A stretch of DNA of 64,000 nt, from assembly GCA_963691655.1 (NCBI GenBank), contig OY829329.1, positions 24,045,883 to 24,109,882 on the forward strand. The letters are read 5' to 3'. The notes under the pieces are model-generated. The model saw only the letters and a program-made list of their open reading frames with translations, made no database searches and was not told the DNA's origin. Positions 1 through 12,000 of the stretch are shown here, one piece after another. Position 1 is the stretch's first letter; each line of letters begins with the position of its first letter. The translations under genes and the position numbers were made by a program. This DNA comes from Toxonevra muliebris (lineage: Eukaryota > Arthropoda > Insecta > Diptera > Pallopteridae).

Positions 1-27
1 GACGAGTTGATCTTCCAAGCAACCAAT
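1..27 (-). CDS. SOGA-like gene, partial exon 13 at window edge
   Basis: After acceptor CATATTCAG, the nine codons IGCLEDQLV continue the coiled coil in phase 0 and run out of the window at base 1. The exon is short, but phase and composition both fit. Confidence 0.55.
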
Positions 28-3000
28 CTGAATATGGAGAAGAAAAAATTGAGTTAAGCTTGTGAAATTCAGGGTTGAAAAAGCGGAATTTAAAGTCGAA
101 AGAAGTAAACTATTACTCTTGCTTTATGCCGTACCTGTTGTTCAAGATATGCGATTTTACTCTTATCGTCATCATCACTGCTATGCATAGAATTGCGACT
201 TTGACGCCCGGTATTTGCTTTCAGATCACCGATCTTCTTCTGTGCCGATTCCAGCATTTGTTTGAATGCATCACGATCTTTCTTGAATTTTTCGCATTGA
301 CGCTAGGAAATAAATAAAAATAACCTTAAAGACCTGGGATTTCCTTTTTAAACTTCAACTTCCACTCACCTGCATAGAAGTCAACTCCCCGCTCAAGTTC
401 TTTACTTGTTGCTCATAGCGCAAACGTGTGGCAGCCACTTCAGATTTAAGTTGCAATTCCGAGTTTTGTAATCTAAGTTAAACAATAAAGAGAAATGTTC
501 CAAATTTGGGCTATTCTAACTACTATTGAATACTTACTTAACCCTTAATGACTTAATTTCCGCTTCTCTGCCCGCACTTTGTCCATTAATGGACGATTGT
601 GCCTGTTCAATGCGACTGAAATCATTCAATTTCTGATTCAAATCATCATTATCCTTACGCAACTGAAATACTAAATCAATATTCATTTCATTTTCGCGTC
701 GCAAGCGATCATATTCTTGTTCTTTTTCGGCGAGCTTATTCTTTAGCATAGTCTTTTCGTATTCGGAGGCACCACTCTTTAGATTCTTCGCTTCAAGTTC
801 TTGTACTTTCTTTTGTGTCTCACTTAATTTCTTAGCGAACTCTGTTCTTTCAATACGCACTCGGTCCATATCGGCAAGCTTTTGATTCAATGCGTTCAAC
901 TCGAGTTCTAGATTTTGTTTTTCGGTTGTCAATTGTGCGCGCATTAATATCGTCTCTTCGGAAAGTTTCTCCCAGTGGGTAGTTAAATCCTTATAACGTT
1001 TATTTTCATCCACTAGCGATACTTGAAGTTCTTCTATTTGCTTTTTCAGTTCTTGAACTTGTTTCGAATCGGATTTGGATGATTTGGTTTTCAACTCTTT
1101 GATTTCTTTCTCCAGCGTGGATTTTGTCTTTTCAGCGGATTTACGCGAACTCGATAGCTCGTTGTCCATTTGTGTTAGTTTCGATTCAAGTTTTTCGCGC
1201 TCTTTATGCTCCTTTTCGTAATCCTTTTCGAGTGCTGCTATTTTCTCTTTTTCACGTTTAGCTTGAGTTTCACTGGCGGATTTTACTGATTCGGCGAGTT
1301 TTATCTATGGAGAAGTAGAATAGGTATTTAATACAATATTAGTTTTTTTTTTGGAGAGCAAAATCATTTTTTTTTTTTTTAGTAATGCATACCTGATTGT
1401 CTTGTTTCTTAATTTTATCTTCCAAATCTTTCACCTTCGAATTAAGTTTCTTTGATTCTTCTTCGGACTTTTTCAGCTTTTGCTCTAAATCATTAACTTT
1501 CGGTGTTGAGCCAGACAAGCTTTTCAATCGTTCTATTAAAAAAAAACATTAAAAATAGTAGAAACTTTTCAATGCGATGTATTTAGGTTAGGTTGAAGCG
1601 GCAGCCTTCTGCTTGAAAGCACACTTAAGCACATTGGGATTCCATAATGAATCTGGCTATGTCCTTGATATTTATGGATGATAGCTCGTACAGACTAGTG
1701 AGGAAAGATTAGCCCAGGAGATTTAGTCTACTCCTAGCCAGAGATGGGTTTTCGCATATGAAATAGAGGACTGTTTCTTCTACTTCCTCAGAGCCACAGC
1801 CCCGACAGAAGTCATTGAACGGCAGCATGTCTCCCCATTATGCAGTGTCCCGTGAGCACCGAAGTCGTAATGCTAAGGTTGAGTAGCTATCTGGTCAGTC
1901 TATTGTCTATAGTGATCCATGTTAGCTTGATAATACCACAAGTATACTCTGCTACCCAGGATCTTTTTGCTTCCTCGAGGTAGTTTTGCTAAATGGCCAA
2001 TTAAATAGACGTAAGGGACGTAAGAGGGACACCAATGGTGCAGGAAGGTCATATATCGGCAAAAAGTTGAGTGAAGATCGGCAGTCAAGAACAAGCTTTA
2101 ATGTAGTGAATACACCAGCAAGGGACTTGATTGTTGATTGTCTGTCCGTGTAGATGCGGATATTCGTATCGTATTATAGCGTCGAAAAACGCTGCAATGG
2201 TCAGGAGGTGATCGGAAAGAAAGTCTGAGATCCTGCTTACCTGAGAAGATGCCCTAGCCAACTCTTTCCTCCAATTTGGACCAATCTGTAGAGATGTCAC
2301 TTTAATTTTCAGTGACCACCTCGTGATTAACCCATTTCGCTCTACTGGGGACGTGTGGTTTAAATTAGGGGAAGTGCAAATATAGTATACGTTAGTTGGT
2401 ACGGACGTATCGTGGATTAGGATCTTCACAAGGCCCAAGTTCAACCTAGTCCAGCGAGTTAAAGCGCTGAGTCTGGCAGCAAAGGACTTAGCTTATTGAT
2501 TAACCAGAAGTGAAGTTGGCAACCAATGAAGGACTGCGATGAGAGCTTTCGTAGAGGTAGTACGGAGAGCCCCAGTAAACAATATAGCTGCCGTTCTTCT
2601 AAGCTTATTCAGTGATCTAAGGTTGACCACCTTTGCAGTAGCTGGCCATCAGAAGACACATCCAGAAAGAAGATTAGACTCGACCACTGCTGTGTAGAGC
2701 CAGGGAGTAATTTGAGGTTGAAGACCCCATTTTGTTCATAGTGCCCTCTTACAGCAGCAGAGAGCGCAAGAGACTTTCCGTACTCTCTCGTATTATGTTA
2801 GCTTTCCATTTAAATTTTGGATTCAGAACAAGTCCTAAATAATTGGGTCTCTTGCTAAGGCAAAGCGAGATGCCATTAATTTTGGGTAGGGCAAATGTTA
2901 GTATTTTATATTGCAATCTAGTTACTTACGTATATCACCCTCAGCTAATGTTAGTTTTTGCTTTGAACGCGCCAACTCCTCCTCTAGCGTATTCTTCTCA

Positions 3001-6000
3001 GTCTCAAGCTTTTTCAATTTATCCCCACCACTGTTCAGTACTATTACTCTCATTTCGGTAATTTCGTCCTCTAGCTCTTCAATCCATTTCTTCAGATGAT
3101 TCTTTGGTGTTAGATCTGTAATACGTTTCGGAGTTCTCGTTGGCAGCTTTTCTTCCGCTTCGACCATTATACGCTTTAATTTCGTATTTAAATTATCACG
3201 TTCTTGCTCAACCTGGGCGAGGGATTCTCTTAATTTCGCCAACTCATCACTGCTGCTACCATTTGGACTTGATTTATCTGATGAGCCACCTTTGCGTAAA
3301 GCTTGCAATTGCATACGCTTATTTTCTTTCAATAACTTTTCATTCTCACTTTCAAGCGTTCCGATTTTTGTACGTAATACTGCTGCCTCTTGTTCAACCA
3401 TATTTAGCTGACGTTTAGTATCAATGCTACTATCTTGTGCTAGAGATTTACCGCCCTTTGCCGCTATTTCCGCTTGCAAACGTTCTACCACACGATCTTT
3501 ATCGACAACAGATTTACGTAATTGCATTAGTTCATCATTCAAGGCTTTCAATTTCTTATCAGAAGCATTTCCCGCCGCTGAGCTACTGGTAAAGCCCATT
3601 AATGGCGATGATGATTTCGATTTGCCGAGCATTTTATCTTGCAACTCACGGACTTGTTTCTTCATTTCGGAATTATCACGGTCGAGATCTTCTACTTTTT
3701 GGCGTAATATTGAAGCTTCCTGTTCATTGAGTTCTAGTAAAATGCGCAATTCAGCGGGATCGTCTTCATCGGAAATTCCTTCATCACGATCGGCTTGCGC
3801 CTCTGGTGCCAGGCGATGTGGAATTGGGCTGAGTTTACGAGTTGCTGTGCCGGGGAAAGTTGGGTTAGAAAAAAAATATTAATTAAAATGCCAGTGATAA
3901 AGTATTTTCTTTAAAAAATCATGCATGTCTGAAGTTATGAAGTATGAAGTTTAGTAGTTTTCCATTAGCTAAATGTAAAACGTTCATATTTAGTTACATA
4001 CTTAAGGTAGGTAGGAATATGAGCAGCTGTAAAAAATGGCAAAAGAAAAGTTTCAATTATTTAAGCAAATGGTTAGGTTAGTTTTGGAAAATTTCAGATA
4101 CCCAATAAGAAATTTCAATCGATTATAATCATGCCAGCATTAACGCAGTAGTAGTTAATTGCTTTCGTACTATATTCCAAGTAATAGTCAGTACAGGGTT
4201 AAGGTTGATTGAGTTCTGAAGTTTCACCTCATACCCAGTACTATATAAATCGACTGGAAAATTTCTTATTGGACATACGTAAGTATATATACTTGTATTT
4301 ATATATATCATTTGATAATACTAATAAAACGTGTTAATTTTAATTTGTTAATTTTGATATTTTTGTGGGGTAAAATAAACTCTAAATAGTAAAAAAAAAA
4401 AGAAACGTATAATCAATTTCGCATACTTCTTGAGCGTGTTGCCATTTTTTTCAACTGCATCATTAAGGAATCATTTTCATCCTCGAAACGGGCAACTTTT
4501 TTCCTCAAATTTTCAGCCTGAAAATAATTCAATAAATACAGAAATTTATAGTTCAGCGTTTATATAATGCGATGAAAGTAATATTCTGGTTTCAGAAGAT
4601 TTCCAAAAGCTTTTAATTGGAGGAAAATATACGAAGTATTAGGGAAAGTATAACAATTCAGGCCATTTTTGTTTTGTTGATATAATTTGAAAAGAGTTTG
4701 ATTTAGTTTACCCCCCACTTCCCCTTAGAACTATTCTTGCACTGTAGCATGGTGAAATTGTTCTTGCTTTAAATCTCTTCTACTTTGGTCTGGGTTCTAG
4801 TCTTGTCTTTGGTTCAGTCTCTGGTGTTGTCTCTGGTCTTTGATCTGGCCTTTTGTCTGATCTTTGGTCTGGTTTCAGTTTGGTCTGGTCTTTGGTTTGG
4901 TTTATGAATTTATCTGGTCTTACATCTTTGGTTTGGTCTGTCATTTGGTTTATGGTTTGGTCAGGTCTTTGGTCTGGACTTTATTCTGGTTTTTGTTCTA
5001 GTCTTCGGTTTGGTCTTTGAGCTGGTCTTTGGTCTGGTATTTGGCCTAGTCTTTGATCTGGTGTTTAGTTTGGTGTGCTCTTTCATCTTTGGTTTGATTT
5101 GGTATGATCTTGTGTTTGGTCTGGATTTTAGTCTGGTCTTTGATCAGGACTTTTGTCTAGTCTGTTATCTGGTCTTTGGTCTAGTCTATGGTTTTGTTTG
5201 GACTTTCATCTTTGGTTTAGTTTGGTTTGAACTGGTCTTTAGTCTATGATTTAAACTGGTTTTTGGTCTGAACTTTCGACGGGTCTTTTGCCCGATTTTT
5301 AGTCTATGGTTTGATCTGGTCTCTTAGGTTTGATCTTGTATTTGGTCTTTGTACTGGACTTTATTTTGGTCTTTGGTCCGGTTTTTGATCTGGTATTTTG
5401 TTTGGTTTAGCTTTTGGTTATTGGTTTGATCTAGTCTTTGGTCTTTGGTTGGTTTCGGTTTGTCTGGTTTTTTGATCTATGGTTTGGCGTGGTCTTTGGT
5501 CCGGACTTTATTCTGGTTCTTGGTTTAGTCTTTGGTCAAATCTTTGATCTAGTATTTGGTTTGAGCTGGTCTTTGGGCTGATACTTGGCCTGATCTTTGG
5601 TATAGCCTTTTGCTTGATTTTTGGTCTGGTCTTGTTTTCGGTCTATTCTATGGTTTGGTTTGGTCTTTCGTCTTTGATTTGGATTGACCTGGTGTTCGGT
5701 CTGGACTTTAGTCTGGTCTGTGGCCTGATCTTTTGTCTAAAGTTTTGCCTGATTTTTAGTCTGGTCTGACCGTTCAACTTTGGTTTAGTTTGATCTGCTC
5801 TTTGGTTTATAACTTGGCATGGTCTATGGTCTGGTTTTTAGTCTGGTCTTTAGTTTACCTTTGGTTTGATCTTTAGTCTGGCCTTTGGTTTGATCTGATC
5901 TTGTGTCTCTGATTTGTTTTGGCCTGTGGTTTGATTGGAATTTGGTCTGGATTTTAGTCTGGTCTTTGGAGTGATTTTTGGTCGCTGGCCTATTATTGTC

Positions 6001-9000
6001 AAATATTTGATTCGGTTTATTCTGGCCTTTGGTTTAGTCTCTAGCATCGTGTTCAGGGGGTCTTGGGTCTAGTCTTGTATAGAACCTGGTCTGTGATCTG
6101 GTCTTTGGATTGATTTTGATTTCGCCTGGTATTCGGTCTAGCCCCTTACAGATTATGGTTTTTGGTCTAGTCCTATTTAGTTTTTGATTTGCTCTTGTCT
6201 TTAGTAAGGTCTCTGGGTTGGTTTCTGCTTTATGGTCTCATATGGATACATATTCTGGTCTTTAGTCTGGTCCTTGATATTGTTTCTAGTCTTTTCTCAT
6301 GTTGGGTCCCTGGCTTAGTTTTGCATCTGTTGTTTGGTCTATGGTATGTAGTCCCTGATCTGGTCTGAATTGCTTTACTTTCTGCTAATTATTAAAATTT
6401 AATGATAAACAAAAATAAATACATAATATAAAACATAGACAAAGACTACTACAGTATTAACATCAGTTAATCAGTTAAAAAAAAAACAAACTAATTATGA
6501 AAAATTAAAAGCCAAAATAACTCGAGCTGTATGCGTTTCTGTACCTGCCCTGGCTCCAGTTACGAGGGCATGCGAAAAAAGCGATGGAAAGAGTAATGTA
6601 TAAGACCCGCGTTGTGTTACGGCTGGAAATACTGTAGCAAACGGTGAACATTCACGTTGCTCGGCAGTTAAGGGTTTCAAATTATACCCTGAACCAGATG
6701 GCTCATCATCTACCTCATTATCAACATCCTGTTCAGGATTGTTTTCAAAATCAGTTTGTGTGGCAGTATTATTGGAATTATTCATATCGCAAGTCAAAGT
6801 TTCCTTATCATTTGAGAATTGGCTGCTATCCATGCACGTCTCTACATCTTTACAATTCTTAATTTCAGTATTCACCGCAATATTTTCATATGATTTTATA
6901 ATGGTTTGTGTGCCACGTGGAAAACTCATTATTTCATCGATATCAAATGTTTGTGTACCTTGATTTATACCAATTTTTGCCTTCAGTAATATTTGAAGTC
7001 TTGAATTCTTAATTAGGTTTAGGTAAAATTGTTAATAATACTAAAATAAAATGTTGCAGCGCTATGAAACTCACCTCTTCCTCAGCGAATTTCAATTGAT
7101 CCTTCAGATCGGATTCTCTTTCTACTGAATCTTGTAAATCACGTAACAATTGTTGTGGATCCTCTTGTGAACCACCGCGTGTTAATGATTCCCGTGTAAA
7201 TTTAGCGTCAGCTGATGTTGATTTTCCAAGAACGCCCAACATTGGTGTCTTTTTCTTGCCCGGATTTCGTAATTCTTCTGCTTCAATCTAAAATTGAATA
7301 AATTTTTTTAAGTCATCCATTTTAGAAAGAAAACTGTGAATTTTATTAACAAATCCTTGAATCCTGCCTCTTAATGTTTTATAAACCAACGACTAATGCT
7401 GCAACATCGCCACCAACAATAATATTCAGTCTTTTCAACAAGAGCGTGTACGGCCTAAGTCCTTCAAAAAATGCCCCAATCAAAAAAAAAAAAAAAATTC
7501 CGCATTATTTTTAAGCGTTTCTTTGTCCAATGCGCTGACATATCAATATACTGTCCAGTTACCAAAATTTTGAGTAATTTCGTGGTAACGCGAGGCCATA
7601 TTATCTCTTGTTTTTCGGCGTACGAATGCGGCAAACACCGCCATTTTGACTTAATCGGCAATGCTGTTTGCATTTTTTTTTTGCTCATATTAAGCTTAAT
7701 AATGGCTTAAAAATTTTCAATGTGGTTAGCATCTGAAAATTGAGAGGTGCAGTCCAAAATTCTTATCCAATTTTCTTCTTTGCACTTACTGCACAAGCGA
7801 CTTTAATGTTTAGGGTCCTGACCTCTTAAAGCACTCAATTTCGATTTCTTTTCCCAAACCAGTTATTGGCAGAACATTAGAGTCTATTCTGGTATAAACG
7901 ATATCGTGTCAGATTCGCTTTAATGACTGGGAAAAAGTACGGAGAAAGATTCGACATATTCAGTGAAACTAAATCTATTAATATCAATTGTGATATTGTC
8001 TCTTGTTCATCCAAATAATATTGCGAACTCTCCTGCCAAATTAATATGGGCATATATAGTATTAGAAATGCTAAACCGAAGTTTGCCTGTAGCCGAATTG
8101 GGATATGAAAGATCTTCTAGCTCAAGTTTTAATTCAACCTAATTATCCTCAATCATATTCTTACCTATAAAACAAAATAAATCGATCGATAGAAAACTTG
8201 ATATATGAACTTACCTGCAACTTATGCGTCAACGCATTCGAAAATCTCAGCTCCTCCTCCAGTTTCATCACTTTGGATGCCAATTCTTCATTAAAACTAC
8301 CCTGCTTCTCTTGCTCTAACATCTCAATTTTACGCTCACATTTCTTCAGCTTAAAACTAAGAATACGGCAATTCTTTGTGGTTTTCTCCAAATCTTTTTG
8401 AATATTAGTTTTCGCTTTCACTTCATCATCACGGAAAGTATCTCGAACTTCATCCATTTCTGCTTGTAAATTAATAATTTCCTTCTTTGCGTCTTGATTC
8501 TCTTCCATTAGTTCCTCACACAGCTGTTCCGCAGCTTTCAACTTACGCTTCAGCTCATATTCTGAATTTTTAGGATTGTTTTCAATATCTTTCATGCGAA
8601 TATTTAATTTACGTTTCTCTTCATTGACTTTCTCGAGCTGTTCCTTCAATTCATTAACCTTCGATTGCAGCATCAGTGCCTCAGAGGCGGCAGTACGATT
8701 CGGAGCAGTATCCATTGATGCCAAACGACGCAGGAGTATATCACTTTTATCACGTTCAGCGCGTTCAGCGCGTGCTTTCATCGTTTGCAATTCCGTGTGT
8801 AAGCTTTTTATCTCATCCTGGAGCTCACGATCATTGCGATCAACTAAGGTGGTCTCGGTGGTTTCGGTAGTTAATGACATATTATCGTGTGCATTTCGTT
8901 TGTCCGAATATTTAGTATCCTTGATTTTTAACATAAATTCAACATCTTTTGTGGCTTTTTCACGATCCGATTCTTTTCGACGGGCAGCACTCGAGCTAGA

Positions 9001-12000
9001 CGAGGATTTAGTGTTAGATGAGGAACTTGTCGTCGTTGTGGTAGTTGAAGCCGAGGCTTTCGTCGTTGAACTTGATGTGGATGATTTTAGCGAATTTGTG
9101 GATTTGATGGCTGCTGCTGCTGATGATGGTGTTGCTGATGATGATGTACCTGACGATGATAATGAAGATAGTGATGATGCTGTTGTTGACGTTGATGTTG
9201 AGGAACTTGCAGTAGTTTTCTTTGGCGGTAACGATGAACGTTTTAACTCGGTTGAAAGCGATGTCCCTGATTTACTACGTTCAGGTCGATCGGGTGGTGG
9301 TTTACTTTCAGCTTCACTGGATGAATTATTTTCACTTATTTAGTTTAATGTGTGTAAATAAATTGGGGAAACAGAAAACACGCAAACGATTTCGTACCAA
9401 TAAAATCGACAACAAAACATATAAAAATACTTACTCATCACTTTTCTTTGAAACTGAACGCTCACGACTTGATTCTCTAGAGTTTTGACTTCGTTGTTTC
9501 TTCAATAAATTCATTTTACGTACACGCTCTGCGAGACTATCAGTCGAGAGTATGATTAACTCTTCTGGAATATTACGCGAAGATGATGATGATGTCGATG
9601 ATGAAGATGACGGCGGCTTCAAGCGATTTTGTGATAATGAATCTTCAACCTGGATGGAAAATTAAACAAAAAGAATTACATTATTTCTATGTATGCTGAT
9701 TGATCTACAGGGCTCAGATTTTGTTGACTCGTCATTTTTTGCTTTATCGGAGACCGTTTATGACCTTTAAATTCAAAATCTACAAAGTTTTTGGATATAT
9801 TTTTTGCGTCTTCATTTTTTAGGTATTTTCTATTCCTGAAAAATGTTCGACATATAATTTAAAAGAGTAGCCAAAACAGTAGATTTCTCCAGGAGGATCG
9901 AAGCCGCAGAAGGTCAAGGTGCGTCTGTCGCCCAACAAGGTAATGGCGACAGACTTCATTCACATCAATTACCTTGAAAAGAGAGAAACGATCATCGGCA
10001 AGAATGAAGAGCTTATCGATGAATCAAACGCCTATTTTTTGGGCCTCGAGAGAGGGCATCAAAAAATTGAAGAAAAGTTGGACGAAGTGAAGGAGACTAT
10101 GTAGAAAAATAAAAGTGTTTCTTTGCCGAAAAAAGAAGAGTGTTCCTTATTGCAATTTTCAAAGACTTATTGACCCGCCCTCGTATATAAACATAATAAA
10201 TTTTTAGGTCATTTTTAAAATAATTTTCTAAGTTTTTTTAGGCCAACAAAATCCGAGCCTTGCTGATCTATAACTCAGAACTACATAGTACTTACCTCTT
10301 TCAGATCCAATGTTGTAGTATGCCTACGCGGTGGCACTGGCAGCTTAAAGGTAACATCAACATTATTCTCTTCTGCTGAATTCAAACCACCACCGCGTGC
10401 GCCTCCCCTTGTCTGTGCATCTGCTTCATCGATATCTGGTGTGGAAGCCCATGATTGTGGACGCTTCTTAAGCTCTACATTGAAGTGTACAACTGAGATT
10501 GAGTAATTTGTGCCATCGTCACATCATATGTAGAGGCATGCAAGTGCATTTTGTATTTTTTTTTTTTTTTTGGTTTTTTAGTTGCAGTTGTGAGTCCATA
10601 AGTTGATTTTTTATATATTATTATTATTATTTATTTTATTGTATTTAATCAAACACAGCATTACGCAATTAAACAAATAACATTACGTGTTTTAAACATA
10701 AATGAAGTTTCCAAGTTATCCAAAAACAATTACGAGTACACGAAATATGATGCAAAAGTCCAAACGATGATCGGCATGATCGGCAGGCATGTGTGGTACC
10801 ATAAATCATACCAATTTCACCCAAAACATACATTTTGACGTGAGCGAGCGAGTTGTAAGTAACGTGCGTGAATTTGATTTGTTGACCATGTTTATTTTTG
10901 TTTTTTTTTTTTTTTGGTTTAAATGTTTTTTAACAACAAGTTAATTTATTTTAAACATTAATTTATGACAGTACAGTGATGTGAATTGATGTTATATGAT
11001 GACGTAGTAGTTAGCAAATAGTAATTGAAGTAGCAGTAATCAATCATTTTGAGTGAAGAGAAGTACACACAAAGTGAAGTTGTGATAGTTTTTTATTTTT
11101 TTTTTTTATAAATTAAGTAAATAAATGAAAAATATTAAAAGAATTATTAGAAAGAGGTTAATCATACTACAATACATATGTAAATCTCATATCTCTGTAA
11201 ATATCTACGAGAAACATATGTGAGTACGTTTTATTAATTAATCAATACACAAAAAGCTTTATTAAAATTTTGAAAAATATTTCCATAAAAATACAAAAAA
11301 TAGAAATAGTCGGAATAGTAATGATTGTTCACATTTAAAAGCACTCTTTCTTTTCTAAACTTTATTTAGTTCCTTAAATAAATAAGTTAATTTTACCAAT
11401 TCACAATTTCCACCCTATCATATTGTACTGCCAGGAGAGAACTTTCCTTAATTCCTACTTTCTCTTCCACACTAGTGCCTCTTGGGGACCTGAACAACCT
11501 AAAGCAAAGCTGAGTGGATATTGAACAGAGCTGTAAAAGAATGCAATCATTTGCGACTAAAATGATTGTATTCATTTTTTGTATTCATTGATTAATTTTA
11601 TTTATTCTTAACCCTTCGGAGGGTGCGCTCTGAAAAGTTACACGAAAGGGCGCGCCGCGGCAATTTAGCCGCAAGGTAAATTTCATAGTATCGACTGCAA
11701 TTTTTCTTATTTATAGCAAACAAATCATTAAAATAAAACAATTGATTGATTTTTAGTGATATTGAACTATATGTTAAGCATTTATTTTAAAATGTTTATT
11801 TGTCATCATTTTGACTTTGAAAAATTTTCATCAAGCTACTCTTGAATTTTTGATGTGTAAACATTTTAGCTCACGGTATGGGCAAAATTTTAAATTTATA
11901 AAATGTAAGAATAACTGTAACGTAAGATGTAAGATAACTGTAACGTCCAGTTCCCCTCTCGCTCACACTACTGCGCGGCATGAATGTGATACTCTAAACA

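Noticed and set aside
3140..3882. Plus-strand ORFs of 92 and 152 codons
   Set aside because: Antisense shadows of SOGA-like exon 8.
5010..5249. ORF rich in VFGLVF, looking like a membrane protein
   Set aside because: It is a direct read-through of the GGTCTTT minisatellite; the repeat has such frames on several phases.
7471..7710. Overlapping ORFs on both strands as a Tc1-like fragment
   Set aside because: Only vague helix-turn-helix-like wording; no conserved transposase block could be identified.
8576..9343. 255-codon plus-strand ORF
   Set aside because: It is antisense to SOGA-like exon 5, whose coiled-coil reading and splice sites are far stronger.
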